Positions 45,843-55,061 are shown, counted from the stretch's first letter. The stretch: DNA of 64,000 nucleotides from Brucella pseudogrignonensis (GCF_002252525.1 NZ_NNRM01000006.1:294790-358789); one strand, 5' to 3'. Made by a program: numbers and translations. Notes: generated by a model not told the origin, from the sequence alone.

Positions 45843-45871
45843 CCGGGTGCGGAGGAAACCTCCACACCCGG
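45843..45871 (-). terminator. hairpin between dppA and dppB
   Basis: CCGGGTGCGGAGG-AAA-CCTCCACACCCGG, 13-bp arms with one mismatch and no T-run. More likely a stem that protects dppA mRNA or attenuates the operon than a full terminator. It would explain higher dppA than dppBCDF expression. Confidence 0.65.
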
Positions 45872-45890
45872 CCGCTGGTGTTGTTAGATT

Positions 45891-47486
45891 TTACTCGGAG
45901 ATATCGACATCTTCGAAGCGATAATCACCAAGCGGGCTCTGCTTGAAGCCCGTAACCTTGGCCGACATCGGCACGAATACGGTCGAGTGAGCGATGGTGT
46001 TCCATGGAGCCTGCTCCTTGAAGATCACCTGAGCTTCTTCATAAAGCTTGACGCGTTCTTCATGGTTGGTCGAGACCTTTGCCTTCTGGATCAGGTCTTC
46101 GAACGGCTGGTAGCACCACTGTGCACGGTTGTTCGAACCAACGCCGGCGCAGCCCAGAAGCGTGCCGAGGAAGTTATCCGGATCACCATTGTCACCGGTC
46201 CAGCCGAGGATGACGGCACCGTCGCGGTCCTTTTCGCCGGACTTCTTGAGGTATTCACCCCATTCCATCGAAACGATTTCAGCGCTTACGCCAACCTTGG
46301 CAAGATCGGACTGCATGAGTTCTGCAGTACGACGTGCGTTTGGCATGTAAGGACGGCTCACAGGCATTGCCCAGAGCTTCATCTTAAGATCCTTAACGCC
46401 AGCAGCTTCGAGAGCCTTCTTGGCAGCTTCCGGATCATACTTGTCGTCCTCGATCTTGTCGTTGTAGCTCCACATTGTCGGTGGGATCGGGTTCTTAGCA
46501 ACCTGTCCCTGACCCTGGAACACTGCATCAACGATAGCCTGCTTGTTAACAGCCTGGTTGAGTGCCTTACGAACTTCCGGCTTGTCGTATGGAGCGACAG
46601 TCGTGTTGTAAGCGAAGTAAGCAATGTTCAGACCAGCCTGTTCGTCAACCTTGAGGTTGGAATCAGCCTGAAGGTCCTTGATGTCTGCTGGAGCAGGATA
46701 GGACATCAGGTGGCATTCGCCAGCCTTGAGCTTCTGCGCGCGGACTGCAGGATCGGTCGTGATTGCGAAAACCAGATCGTCGATCTTTGGCTTATCGCCC
46801 CAATAGTCCTTGTTAGCCTTGAAGCGAACAACGGCGTCCTTCTGGTAGGCTACGAACTGGAAAGGACCAGTGCCGACAGGAACCTGATTGAGATCGTCCT
46901 TCTTACCGTCAGCTGCGAGCTTGTCGGTATATTCCTTCGAGATGATCGAAGCGAAAGGCATCGAGATATTGGCGAGGAAAGCAGCTTCCGAACGGTTCAG
47001 AACGAACTTGACGGTGTTGTCGTCGATCTTCTGAATTTCCTTGATCAGCGAGCCCATTTCCATCGAATCGAAATATTCGTAGGAAATGCCAGCCGTATAT
47101 TCGTGCCAAGGGTTTTCCTTGTTACCCATACGGTCGAAGGAAAGGATCACGTCGTCGGCGTTGAAATCACGGGTTGGCGTGAAGTAATCGCTCGAATGGA
47201 ACTTTACGCCCTTACGCAGATGGAAGGTATATTCCTTACCGTCTTCCGAAACTTCCCAGCTTTCTGCCAGACCCGGTACGACTTCTGTCGTGCCGTTCTT
47301 GAACTCTGCAAGGCGGTTGTAGACCGGATGCGCCGACGCATCGAACGTGTCACCACCGGTGTAAGCTGCCGGATCAAAGCCCTCAGGCGATGCTGGCGAG
47401 CAATATACAAAGGTCTTAGCCGATGCAGCGCCGCTCATTAGAGCGACAACTGCAGTTGCCGCCAAAAGTTTCTGGTAGAATTTCAT
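45891..47486 (-). CDS. dppA: peptide ABC transporter substrate-binding protein
   Basis: 531 residues from ATG 47486 ([20 protein letters not shown]), a Sec signal ending near ASAKT. The mature start [19 protein letters not shown] and [15 protein letters not shown], then [20 protein letters not shown], is DppA/OppA (SBP_bac_5). A periplasmic dipeptide or heme/peptide binder. In some bacteria DppA also delivers heme or ALA. First gene of dppABCDF. Confidence 0.93.
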   Translation of the reverse strand: MKFYQKLLAATAVVALMSGAASAKTFVYCSPASPEGFDPAAYTGGDTFDASAHPVYNRLAEFKNGTTEVVPGLAESWEVSEDGKEYTFHLRKGVKFHSSDYFTPTRDFNADDVILSFDRMGNKENPWHEYTAGISYEYFDSMEMGSLIKEIQKIDDNTVKFVLNRSEAAFLANISMPFASIISKEYTDKLAADGKKDDLNQVPVGTGPFQFVAYQKDAVVRFKANKDYWGDKPKIDDLVFAITTDPAVRAQKLKAGECHLMSYPAPADIKDLQADSNLKVDEQAGLNIAYFAYNTTVAPYDKPEVRKALNQAVNKQAIVDAVFQGQGQVAKNPIPPTMWSYNDKIEDDKYDPEAAKKALEAAGVKDLKMKLWAMPVSRPYMPNARRTAELMQSDLAKVGVSAEIVSMEWGEYLKKSGEKDRDGAVILGWTGDNGDPDNFLGTLLGCAGVGSNNRAQWCYQPFEDLIQKAKVSTNHEERVKLYEEAQVIFKEQAPWNTIAHSTVFVPMSAKVTGFKQSPLGDYRFEDVDISE

Positions 47487-47916
47487 TGTAGTGCCCGCCT
47501 CCACGGAAAATAATATTGCGCGCACCCTAAGCACGCAATTGGACCTTATCGAAACGCTTGGCTTGCCACAATGCAAGCGCAATTTTTAGAATCGCGTCAT
47601 ATTCTCAACCGATTTTACCCAGTTTTATTAGATTTTTATTCCATGACAGCGTTGGGTTTTAGAAAATTGCGCTAAACGGCATGGAATTATAATAATCTTC
47701 GCATCTAAAATATGTGCGACAACAGCCACCTGACATCCCGTCAGAGGTGTACTGTTCGGCACATTATGCATTCGTACTCCAAACATAATTTAGCAAAAGA
47801 TTGGATATTGCTACAGGCTATCACTCTTCGATAAGCAAAAATTGATCCGCTTCTATACTACAATATGCGGATGAGCTATTAACTGGATAAATTCACTCAC
47901 ATTTGAGCTGCGTTCC
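47487..47916. other. AT-rich intergenic region, dppA / hugZ
   Basis: 430 bp between divergent genes, clearly more AT-rich than its surroundings. It should carry both promoters. TTTAG ... CTAAA arms at about 47658-47676 faintly resemble an Irr/iron-control motif but are too imperfect to call. No open frame or strong hairpin seen. Confidence 0.4.
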
Positions 47917-48663
47917 ATGCCCGAAGAAAAAAGCCCTATTCGGCCCACCACGCCAGAAGCGATCCAGTTGGCCAAAGCCTTGCTGCGCACGTCCCGTTAT
48001 GGCGCAATCGCAGTCCTTGATCCCAAGACGGGCAGACCGCTTGCAAGCCGAGTGGCTGTCGCCACGGACATCGACGGAACGCCGATTATTCTCATTTCGG
48101 CACTGGCAGCGCATACTCCCGGGTTAATCGCCAATCCCGCCTGCTCGCTGCTTCTTGGTGAGGCAGGAAAGGGAGATCCACTCGCCCATCCGCGCATCAC
48201 CCTTCACTGTAATGCCAACAAAATTGAACGAATCTCTAGCGAGTATCCTCGTGTAAGACGGCGTTATCTCAACCATAATCCCAAGGGCGCTTTATATGTC
48301 GACCTGGGAGACTTTGCCTTTTTCCGACTGACAATTGAGTCTGCCAGCCTGAATGGCGGCTTCGGCAAGGCATTTAATCTGACCGATAACGACCTCATAA
48401 ACCCGCCTGAGAGCGTCGGTGCAATCGCGGTTTCCGAACAGGACACGATTGATGACCTCAACAACAAATATGGTAACGAAATCAATCTTCACGCCGCCCG
48501 TCACAAAGACGTGGCAAAAAACTGGAAGATAACGAGTTTCGATCCCGACGGCTTCAATATGTCGAGTGGTGACCACATCATCCGCTCTGATTTTTCCGCT
48601 CGGGCCGATTCTGGTGAGAACGCAATGAAAATGCTGCAAGGCTTGTTCAAAGCCGAGCGCTGA
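47917..48663 (+). CDS. HugZ-family heme-utilization / PNPOx-fold protein
   Basis: 248 residues. The N-terminal split-barrel flavin-type domain includes LLRTSRYGAIAVLDPKTGRP and SALAAHTPGLIANPACSLLL. The middle has ASLNGGFGKAFNLT and the C-terminal part resembles DUF2470 (AARHKDVAKNWKITSFDPDG, FSARADSGENAMKML). HugZ homologues bind heme and some degrade it. Not all do, so activity is uncertain. The ribosome site is weak. It diverges from dppA. Confidence 0.78.
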   Translation: MPEEKSPIRPTTPEAIQLAKALLRTSRYGAIAVLDPKTGRPLASRVAVATDIDGTPIILISALAAHTPGLIANPACSLLLGEAGKGDPLAHPRITLHCNANKIERISSEYPRVRRRYLNHNPKGALYVDLGDFAFFRLTIESASLNGGFGKAFNLTDNDLINPPESVGAIAVSEQDTIDDLNNKYGNEINLHAARHKDVAKNWKITSFDPDGFNMSSGDHIIRSDFSARADSGENAMKMLQGLFKAER

Positions 48664-48829
48664 AACAAAACCCTGCTATTTTTGGGACAAATCGATGATT
48701 TTTTGAGCTGGTTAATATAAGCAAGCCCTTTTCAATTTCTCGGTATAGTATTAATTTTGGGGTGTCTGCGGCTAATGAACCACAGGCATTTTTTTAACCG
48801 AATGCTGTCTTACGGGGGTATGACTGCAA

Positions 48830-49177
48830 ATGACCAATGAACATAATTTTTTTGATTTAATAGAAAACGTTGATCAAGCGGCTGATTTTCTTTCAGCTCT
48901 TGCTAACAACAAAAGACTACTCATTTTGTGCAAGTTACTTCACAATGAAATGTCTGTTGGTGCTTTAGCAAAAGCAATTGATCTTAGCCAATCCGCGCTA
49001 TCCCAGCACCTCGCAAAACTACGGGCACTTGACCTCGTATCGACGCGGCGTGACGCGCAAACCATATATTACATGGTATCTTCACCACACATCGAGTTGA
49101 TGTTGTCTACGCTTTCAAGTCTCTATATGAGTCCTGCACCGCGTCGACGTGAGATTGCTGCGGTCGTTCACCAATAA
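48830..49177 (+). CDS. ArsR-type regulator similar to NolR
   Basis: 115 residues. ADFLSALANNKRLLILCKLL, VGALAKAIDLSQSALSQHLA and LVSTRRDAQTIYYMV closely track rhizobial NolR, including the recognition helix SQSALSQHL. NolR represses nodulation and other genes through AT-rich sites. A non-symbiont would use it for other targets. There is one Cys near the first helix (ILCKLL) but no second metal or persulfide Cys as in BigR. The gene and its leader are AT-rich compared with neighbours. Confidence 0.82.
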   Translation: MTNEHNFFDLIENVDQAADFLSALANNKRLLILCKLLHNEMSVGALAKAIDLSQSALSQHLAKLRALDLVSTRRDAQTIYYMVSSPHIELMLSTLSSLYMSPAPRRREIAAVVHQ

Positions 49178-49205
49178 CGCACCTATATGAGGCATAAGTC
49201 GTGCG

Positions 49206-50033
49206 ATGAAGGAACAAACCGGATCGCACGACTTTGTCGTAAGCATCTCTGATTCTGCCGATGCTCGTTTATCCCCCTACACGAACATTCGTGAAAAAGA
49301 TCTTGTCGGTCGCCAGCAGCGTTTCATCGCTGAGGGAAAAGTGGTCGTTAACGTCCTGTTCTCCTCTCATGCACGCTTTCAAACAGAATCCTTGCTCGTT
49401 CTGGAAAATCGCCTGAACGGGCTTGAGGAGCAACTAAAACAGCGTCCCGATGGCGTCGCTGTCTATTCTGTGCCTCAATCTGTTATGGATGAAGTTGCAG
49501 GATTTCACGTCCATCGCGGCATTCTCGCGGTCGGACGACGCAAAACTCAGCCAACCCTTGAAGAAATGGTCGGCCAGTTACCAGAGAACGCTCTGGTTGT
49601 TGTGCTGTGTGGCATTTCCAATCACGACAATGTCGGCTCGATCTTCCGCAATGCGGCAGCATTTGAAGCGGATTGTGTTCTTATGGATGAGACCTGCTGC
49701 GATCCACTTTACCGAAAAGCCATTCGCGTTTCTGTCGGCGCCACGCTGAAAATGCCATATTTCCACGGTGCTTCTATCGAAGATATCATTGCAGCGCTGC
49801 AAGTTGCCAACTTCAACATATTGGCGCTAAGCCCTTCTTCTGAAACAAGCATCTTCAAGGCTCCGGACCATAAAAAACAGGCTTTGCTGTTAGGTACGGA
49901 AGGCGAAGGTTTGCCCCCTCACCTATTACAGCGATTAGCAACAGCACGCATACCGATGTCCAAAGAGTTCGATAGCCTCAACGTGGCAACGGCGTCGGGC
50001 ATAGCATTATCCCGCTTCAGTCGTTTCGATTAA
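49206..50033 (+). CDS. TrmH-family (SpoU) RNA 2'-O-methyltransferase
   Basis: 275 residues. The N-terminal substrate-binding part (about 1-110) precedes the SPOUT domain with VVVLCGISNHDNVGSIFRNA, LLLGTEGEGLPPHLL and MSKEFDSLNVATASGIALSR, the three SpoU motifs. Target (23S rRNA or tRNA) unknown. It begins 28 bp after the nolR-like gene on the same strand and may be cotranscribed. Confidence 0.88.
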   Translation: MKEQTGSHDFVVSISDSADARLSPYTNIREKDLVGRQQRFIAEGKVVVNVLFSSHARFQTESLLVLENRLNGLEEQLKQRPDGVAVYSVPQSVMDEVAGFHVHRGILAVGRRKTQPTLEEMVGQLPENALVVVLCGISNHDNVGSIFRNAAAFEADCVLMDETCCDPLYRKAIRVSVGATLKMPYFHGASIEDIIAALQVANFNILALSPSSETSIFKAPDHKKQALLLGTEGEGLPPHLLQRLATARIPMSKEFDSLNVATASGIALSRFSRFD

Positions 50034-50049
50034 AAATAACTGTTCAAAT

Positions 50050-50083
50050 GAAAAAGCCTCCGAACAATGTCGGAGGCTTTTGA
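50050..50083 (+). terminator. terminator after the SpoU methyltransferase gene
   Basis: AAAAGCCTCCGA and TCGGAGGCTTTT, 12-bp perfect arms, then TGATTTT. Confidence 0.9.
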
Positions 50084-50086
50084 TTT

Positions 50087-50210
50087 TATAGCATTTCCAG
50101 CAAAAGTGCGAAGCGATTTTGCGTCGGATAATGCGTAAAAACAAACAGTTACAGCGGTTCCAACGATTCTTTCTTAACTGGACCGCTGTAAACGCATATG
50201 TCGCGCTCTA
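50087..50210. repeat. intergenic palindromic repeat (subfamily B) reaching the mnmA stop codon
   Basis: TATAGCATTTCCAGCAAAAG ... TTTTGCGTCGGATAATGCG, TAAAAACAAA, then AGCGGTTCC ... GGACCGCT and a final CGCGCTCTA. The last CTA (50208-50210) is the TAG stop of mnmA on the minus strand. The last 25 bp may be a separate short end. Confidence 0.75.
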
Positions 50211-51404
50211 AGCTGCAGATACCTTTGAGGTATTGGCAACCAGACGACGCAGCATTTCTTCTGCCTGCGGTTCACGTTCGGAGCGACCGATGAAACCGCC
50301 GCCAAACACACGCGCAGTGTTCGAATCATCTGAATAGAGAACGCACGCCTGTCCGGGTGCGATACCGCTTTCGCCGTCGACCAGCTCCACCCAGGTCTTG
50401 CCATCTGCATGATGCAGAACAGCTGGACGTGGCGGACGCGTCGAGCGAACCTTTGCGAAGACTTCAATACCGCCCTTTGGCAGCGCGTCCAGCGCGCCAT
50501 CGCCGAGCCAGTTAACATCGCGCAGGAAAACCTTATGGGTTTCAAGGGCTTCACGCGGGCCAACAATCACACGCGTATTGGCAGCATCGAGATGCACCAC
50601 ATAAAGCGGCTCACCGGTTGCAACACCAATTCCGCGGCGCTGGCCGACCGTATAATGAACAATGCCATCATGGCGACCGAGCACGCGACCGTCGATATGA
50701 ACGATATCGCCCGGCGTTGCCGCTTCAGGCTTCAGCTTGGAAATGATGTCGGAATATTTGCCCTGCGGAACAAAGCAGATGTCCTGGCTATCCTGCTTCT
50801 TGGCAACAGTCAGGCCCATTTCTTCGGCGATTTCGCGAACCTGTGCCTTTGGCAGATGGCCCAGCGGGAAACGCAGATAATCGATCTGGTCCTGCGTGGT
50901 CGCAAACAGGAAGTAGCTCTGATCACGGTCCGAATCGACCGGACGGAACATCGCACGATGGTCGCCATTCTGACTGCTGCGGATATAGTGGCCGGTTGCC
51001 AGCGCATCGGCACCAAGTTCACGCGCAGTCTGCAGAAGATCGGCAAACTTTACAGTCTGATTGCAGGATACGCATGGAATCGGCGTTTCACCGCTCACAT
51101 AGGAATTTGCAAATGGATCGATCACGGCTTCACGAAAGCGTGCTTCATAATCCAATACATAATGAGGAATGCCGAGGCTTTCCGAAACGCGGCGGGCATC
51201 TTCAATGTCCTGGCCAGCGCAGCAAGAACCGGCGCGATGCACTGCCGCACCATGATCGTAAAGCTGCAGCGTTACGCCAACAACATCATAGCCTTCACGT
51301 TTGAGAATGCCTGCCACAACAGAGGAATCGACGCCGCCCGACATGGCGACGACAACGCGCGTGTCTTCCGGCTTTCCCGGTAGATCGAGGCTGTTCAGGC
51401 TCAT
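50208..51404 (-). CDS. mnmA: tRNA-uridine 2-sulfurtransferase
   Basis: 398 residues. Makes s2U34 in tRNA-Lys, Glu and Gln. The PP-loop is [16 protein letters not shown]. The two catalytic Cys are in [15 protein letters not shown] and [11 protein letters not shown]. Also typical: GHYIRSS and [17 protein letters not shown]. Its TAG stop is part of a repeat end. Confidence 0.95.
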   Translation of the reverse strand: MSLNSLDLPGKPEDTRVVVAMSGGVDSSVVAGILKREGYDVVGVTLQLYDHGAAVHRAGSCCAGQDIEDARRVSESLGIPHYVLDYEARFREAVIDPFANSYVSGETPIPCVSCNQTVKFADLLQTARELGADALATGHYIRSSQNGDHRAMFRPVDSDRDQSYFLFATTQDQIDYLRFPLGHLPKAQVREIAEEMGLTVAKKQDSQDICFVPQGKYSDIISKLKPEAATPGDIVHIDGRVLGRHDGIVHYTVGQRRGIGVATGEPLYVVHLDAANTRVIVGPREALETHKVFLRDVNWLGDGALDALPKGGIEVFAKVRSTRPPRPAVLHHADGKTWVELVDGESGIAPGQACVLYSDDSNTARVFGGGFIGRSEREPQAEEMLRRLVANTSKVSAA

Positions 51405-51644
51405 GATTATTTCCAGCTTCCGGGCAAATGCCCTGCTTTTAAAAGTTTAGGTTTGCGCCCTATATAGGTCACACAACGGGTACTTGCCAAGATGTCGCAG
51501 CAAAAACAGTGGCCGTTTTGCGGCATTGCAACCACAAATTCCCGTGAGACTTTTTATCAAATGCCTGCCAAGACAGGTTTTTTTATGACTTTCTTTCGAA
51601 ATAAGTCATTTTTTTGCAAGTGTTACCAGAGAGTTACCGCCTGT

Positions 51645-51659
51645 TTAGGTAATTCTTAA
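51645..51659. promoter_or_regulatory. CtrA-box-like site upstream of sciP
   Basis: TTAG-GTAATTC-TTAA, one mismatch from TTAA-N7-TTAA, 57 bp before the sciP ATG. In Caulobacter sciP is activated by CtrA, so the site makes sense. The rest of the 312-bp gap (51405-51716) between mnmA and sciP shows no other clear element. Confidence 0.55.
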
Positions 51660-51716
51660 AGCTGTGGCGTTAGTCTCGGTCTCGATTAGGTCCTTGAGTG
51701 TTGTGTAGAGAGTACA

Positions 51717-51992
51717 ATGACCGATCTGACAAGACCGCGTATAAAATATGTTATCGGTCCTGATGGCAGTCCACTGACCATCGCGGACCTCCCGCCCGCC
51801 ACTACAAGGCGCTGGGTCATTCGCCGTAAGGCTGAAGTTGTCGCCGCTGTACGCGGTGGGCTTCTCAGCCTTGAGGAAGCATGTCAGCGTTATACCTTGA
51901 CGGTGGAGGAATTTCTTGGCTGGCAGTCCTCGATCGATGAGCATGGTCTCGCCGGTCTCAGGACCACACGTATCCAGCAGTATAGACACTAA
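51717..51992 (+). CDS. sciP: CtrA inhibitor SciP
   Basis: 91 residues, the whole DUF1153/SciP fold: RIKYVIGPDGSPLTIADLPP, RRWVIRRKAEVVAAVRGGLL and YTLTVEEFLGWQSSID, ending GLRTTRIQQYRH. SciP binds CtrA (and DNA) and blocks CtrA-dependent transcription in the cell cycle. It lies in the same cluster as ctrA and chpT. The GNAT gene follows after a strong terminator. Confidence 0.95.
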   Translation: MTDLTRPRIKYVIGPDGSPLTIADLPPATTRRWVIRRKAEVVAAVRGGLLSLEEACQRYTLTVEEFLGWQSSIDEHGLAGLRTTRIQQYRH

Positions 51993-52034
51993 AAATCTGC
52001 CGGTTTCTCCGGAAAAGGCAGATACGCAAATTAA

Positions 52035-52068
52035 GCCCCGGCCGGTTAACCCGGCCGGGGTTTTTCTT
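52035..52068 (+). terminator. terminator of sciP
   Basis: CCCCGGCCGG-TTAAC-CCGGCCGGGG followed by TTTTTCTTT. A very strong GC-rich hairpin. Confidence 0.95.
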
Positions 52069-52121
52069 TGGCCGTTCATCACTATATCAATGAGAACTGA
52101 AACCCTCATGGGGAGAGCAGA

Positions 52122-52418
52122 ATGGCCGAAAATATTCAGATCCAGAAAGCCGACAGCACCGATAGCGGTCGTTACTTTGCCAATATCGATGGCGACGAAG
52201 CGGAGATGACTTATACAAAGCTCGGGCCTGCACTCATCTCCATCGATCACACCTTCGTGCCCGATTCCATGCGTGGCAAAGGTGTAGCGCAGGCCTTAGC
52301 GCTAAATGCTGTCGAAGACGCCCGTAAAACCGGCTGGAAAATCATCCCACGCTGCAGTTTCATGCAGGCGCAGGTCAAGCGCCATCCAGATTGGTCAGAC
52401 GTTATAGCCAGTGATTGA
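52122..52418 (+). CDS. short GNAT acetyltransferase (YjdJ-like)
   Basis: 98 residues, the small GNAT type (PF14542). AEMTYTKLGPALISIDHTFV, MRGKGVAQALALNAVEDARK (acetyl-CoA loop) and IIPRCSFMQAQVKRHP are present. GGGGAGAG precedes ATG. Target unknown. Confidence 0.85.
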   Translation: MAENIQIQKADSTDSGRYFANIDGDEAEMTYTKLGPALISIDHTFVPDSMRGKGVAQALALNAVEDARKTGWKIIPRCSFMQAQVKRHPDWSDVIASD

Positions 52419-52420
52419 TA

Positions 52421-53350
52421 TCAGCGCAGATCGCGGATGCGACTGGCAAGGCTCTTTGGGCTGGCATTTTTGCCCTTGCCAACTGAACCTTCAGCGTCAA
52501 GCACCTTATGGATAGGCGAGTTTTCGCCTTCCTTCTCTGCGGTAGCTGCAACCATGCGCGCGGCCAAGGCTGCCATCTCTTCGCGAAGCGCCGCATTTTC
52601 TTTTGAGAATTCTGCGGGTTGCTCTGTTTCGGCGTTTGATGCCGAACCCTTGCGGGTAAAGCGCTCCAGCTTTTCCTGAGCGTCGGAGAAATCGGTAATC
52701 AGCTTGTCGAGTTTGGCCTGCAATTCAGTATTGCGGCGCTTCTCGCTCTTTAACTCAGTCTGTGCTGTCGTCAATTGCGTCGAAACCTCATTATAGCGGG
52801 CAGATGCATCTTTACGTTCCCGACGCATTTCGCTCATCTCATTCATCAGACGACCATGTTCGGTCTCTTTGGCACTCATTTCGATACGTAGCGTATCGGC
52901 CAGTTCTTCGAGAGATGAAAGATGTTTCTGCAGCCGCTCAACCTCGGCCTCAACAATTTCTGCTTTTTCAGCAGCAGTGTCGCGTTCCGATATCGTTTCT
53001 GCGACCTGCTTTGCACGTTCCGCCAGCGTCTCTTTTAGCTGTGCGATATCATTTTCCAATGAAGCGAAACGCTTGAGTTCATCATTCTGCTTGCCGAGCT
53101 CGATCAGCTGGCCGGATGATTTATCACGTTCAAGCTTGAGCTGCTGTGCAAGCTTGCTGGCCACCACCGCATGTTCGGCTCTCAGGCCATCACGATCCGC
53201 TCTGATTTCAGCAAGCGTTATCGGCAGTTCGGCTTGAACCTGCCGACGCGCCAGAAAGAAAGCGCGGCGCCAAACCGAAGGGCCAAGCAGAACCACGACG
53301 AAAACCGCCACGAGAACGCCAAGTATGAAAATGAGCGCAGACTGGATCAC
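52421..53350 (-). CDS. membrane-anchored coiled-coil protein
   Basis: 309 residues. One N-terminal helix (LIFILGVLVAVFVVVLLGP), then about 200 residues of predicted coiled coil rich in Glu, Lys, Leu and Arg (RDGLRAEHAVVASKLAQQLK, AEKAEIVEAEVERLQKHLSS, MSEMRRERKDASARYNEVST), and a flexible end (KGKNASPKSLASRIRDLR). I recognise no domain. It starts 102 bp after eipA on the same strand. A structural or scaffolding role at the envelope is possible. Confidence 0.75.
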   Translation of the reverse strand: MIQSALIFILGVLVAVFVVVLLGPSVWRRAFFLARRQVQAELPITLAEIRADRDGLRAEHAVVASKLAQQLKLERDKSSGQLIELGKQNDELKRFASLENDIAQLKETLAERAKQVAETISERDTAAEKAEIVEAEVERLQKHLSSLEELADTLRIEMSAKETEHGRLMNEMSEMRRERKDASARYNEVSTQLTTAQTELKSEKRRNTELQAKLDKLITDFSDAQEKLERFTRKGSASNAETEQPAEFSKENAALREEMAALAARMVAATAEKEGENSPIHKVLDAEGSVGKGKNASPKSLASRIRDLR

Positions 53351-53376
53351 GGCTTTGTCACTAAACGGGAAAATGG

Positions 53377-53399
53377 ACCAGCCAAAAGACTTGGCTGGT
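53377..53399 (-). terminator. hairpin after eipA
   Basis: ACCAGCCAA (53377-53385) pairs with TTGGCTGGT (53391-53399), 5-nt loop. On the minus strand CCATTTTCCCGTTT follows. Moderate terminator between eipA and the coiled-coil gene. Confidence 0.5.
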
Positions 53400-53452
53400 T
53401 GTTATTCATAATGGAGCGGCGTTCCGCTTTCCAGCTCGAACGCCAGTCCAAA

Positions 53453-54055
53453 TCAGAATGGGTTCCAGGTCGGAGCCGCAGAAAGCTTCAGATAACCAAT
53501 ATTGACGCCAAGGCGGGCACCAACGCCCGTACGAATTGGCACCAGCATGATATTCTGACGCTTTAGCACGTTGAAGCCCGCTCCGGCGATCACATAAGCA
53601 GAACCTGCAACGCCGGCATAACGCCCATAAAGGCTCTGAATATCGTCGAGATTATAGACGAGCATCATGACGCGCGAGCCTTGCCCGCCAAAATCCCAGC
53701 CGAGCGACGGACCCTGCCAGAACGTGCGATGATCGCCAGCATTCTTGGTGTAGAGCGTACCTTCGCCATAGGTGAGACCACCTATGAAGGCACCAGAGCC
53801 CTCTTCACCCAGAATATAGCCATTGGGAAGTCCGAAGCTCTGGAACGCCTTTTCGACTGCGCTGGCGATACCGCCAGATGTCGAACCGAAGAACCGGTGT
53901 CCGGATTCAACAACTTCCTCGGCCGAATATGTGTTGCTGCTCTGTGCCTGCGCTTTGTGCGGCACGGCGGTGATGGAGATCAGAAAGGCCGCAAAGAACG
54001 CTACAATATACGCCGCGTTGCGGAACCTGATCTGCGACAGGGACGGTATGGCCAT
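53453..54055 (-). CDS. eipA: DUF1134 envelope protein EipA
   Basis: 200 residues with a Sec signal ending near AQAQS. The mature domain GHRFFGSTSGGIASAVEKAF, GYILGEEGSGAFIGGLTYGE, GWDFGGQGSRVMMLVYNL and PIRTGVGARLGVNIGYLKLS is DUF1134. In Brucella the member EipA is a periplasmic protein needed for envelope integrity and reported to be under direct CtrA control. That fits its place beside chpT and ctrA. It diverges from chpT. Confidence 0.88.
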   Translation of the reverse strand: MAIPSLSQIRFRNAAYIVAFFAAFLISITAVPHKAQAQSSNTYSAEEVVESGHRFFGSTSGGIASAVEKAFQSFGLPNGYILGEEGSGAFIGGLTYGEGTLYTKNAGDHRTFWQGPSLGWDFGGQGSRVMMLVYNLDDIQSLYGRYAGVAGSAYVIAGAGFNVLKRQNIMLVPIRTGVGARLGVNIGYLKLSAAPTWNPF

Positions 54056-54150
54056 CTATAATTCCTTTTGCCTACCAGCTTCTCTGTCTGACGGCCCTGT
54101 TAAAAGCCTGGCAGCGCTTCTTGCGAGCACTTTGCCGAATCGCGCGTAGT

Positions 54151-54165
54151 TTAACCGCGAATTTA
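54151..54165. promoter_or_regulatory. CtrA-box-like site between eipA and chpT
   Basis: TTAA-CCGCGAA-TTTA, one base short of TTAA-N7-TTAA, 96 bp before the eipA ATG and about 200 bp before chpT. Could serve either gene. It agrees with published CtrA control of eipA. Confidence 0.5.
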
Positions 54166-54368
54166 TTGTCTAAATCTTTAAGCGCCGAAATTGGCTTTAG
54201 AATGGCGGCAAAAAACAGCTTTGTTGCGGCAAATGGATGTCGCGTGTATCCAGATTCCCAAGGTTCCCGGTGGTGATTCGTCGGGATTTATGCTCATCAA
54301 CTGATTGCCGCCTGACATTCGATTACAAAGTCGATTCGCAGAGCCGGTTCGCGCCTGGAGAAAACACC

Positions 54369-54998
54369 ATGCCATTGCCCGTTACCCTGTCCGCACTCGA
54401 TCTTGGTGCGCTTCTGTGCAGCCGGATCTGTCATGACATCATCTCGCCGGTTGGCGCCATTAACAATGGTCTCGAACTGCTCGAAGAAGGTGGCGCGGAC
54501 GAAGACGCAATGGCGCTCATCAAGTCGAGCGCTCGCAATGCTTCGGCCCGTCTTCAGTTTGCCCGCATCGCGTTCGGTGCAGCCGGTTCCGCAGGCGTAC
54601 AGATCGATACCGGCGATGCGCAGCATGTCGCAACCGAATATTTCAAGAATGAAAAGCCGGAACTGACCTGGGAAGGCGCCCGCGTTCTGCTGCCAAAGAA
54701 CAAGGTCAAGCTTTTGCTCAACCTGCTTCTGATCAGCAATGCAGCCATTCCACGCGGCGGTTCGCTGGCTGTTCGCCTCGAAAATGGCGACACCAATCCA
54801 CGTTTTGTCATCACCGCCAAAGGTCGGATGCTGCGCGTACCGCCAAAGTTCCTCGAACTGCATTCAGGCGCAGAGCCGGAAGAGCCAATCGACGCCCATT
54901 CGGTTCAGCCATACTACACACTGCTTCTGGCTGAAGATGCAGGCATGACCATTTCCATCCATGCGACTGCCGAAGACATCGTCTTCGCCGCAGAATAA
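54369..54998 (+). CDS. chpT: histidine phosphotransferase ChpT
   Basis: 209 residues from ATG 54369 (MPLPVTLSALDLGALLCSRI), with TGGAG upstream. The frame is open 44 codons earlier but family members start here. The phospho-accepting His22 lies in CSRICHDIISPVGAINNGLE, then LLEEGG and SARNASARLQFARIAFG. Passes phosphate from CckA to CtrA (and CpdR). It converges with ctrA. Confidence 0.94.
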   Translation: MPLPVTLSALDLGALLCSRICHDIISPVGAINNGLELLEEGGADEDAMALIKSSARNASARLQFARIAFGAAGSAGVQIDTGDAQHVATEYFKNEKPELTWEGARVLLPKNKVKLLLNLLLISNAAIPRGGSLAVRLENGDTNPRFVITAKGRMLRVPPKFLELHSGAEPEEPIDAHSVQPYYTLLLAEDAGMTISIHATAEDIVFAAE

Positions 54999-55014
54999 GA
55001 AGCATTTCTTTAAG

Positions 55015-55048
55015 CAAAAGGCGCAGGGTAAAACCTGCGCCTTTTTTG
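55015..55048 (+). terminator. terminator of chpT
   Basis: AAAGGCGCAGG ... CCTGCGCCTTT followed by TTTTG. Confidence 0.9.
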
Positions 55049-55061
55049 TTTGCGGCCTCAT

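Noticed and set aside
45987-47441. A 484-codon open frame on the plus strand inside dppA
   Set aside because: It is the antisense of dppA, with no domain resemblance and no ribosome site. dppA on the minus strand has full family match and a signal peptide.
47658-47676. TTTAG ... CTAAA arms upstream of the HugZ gene as an Irr/iron box
   Set aside because: Arms are too short, the spacing is not right for the known motif, and the site lies about 240 bp from the gene.
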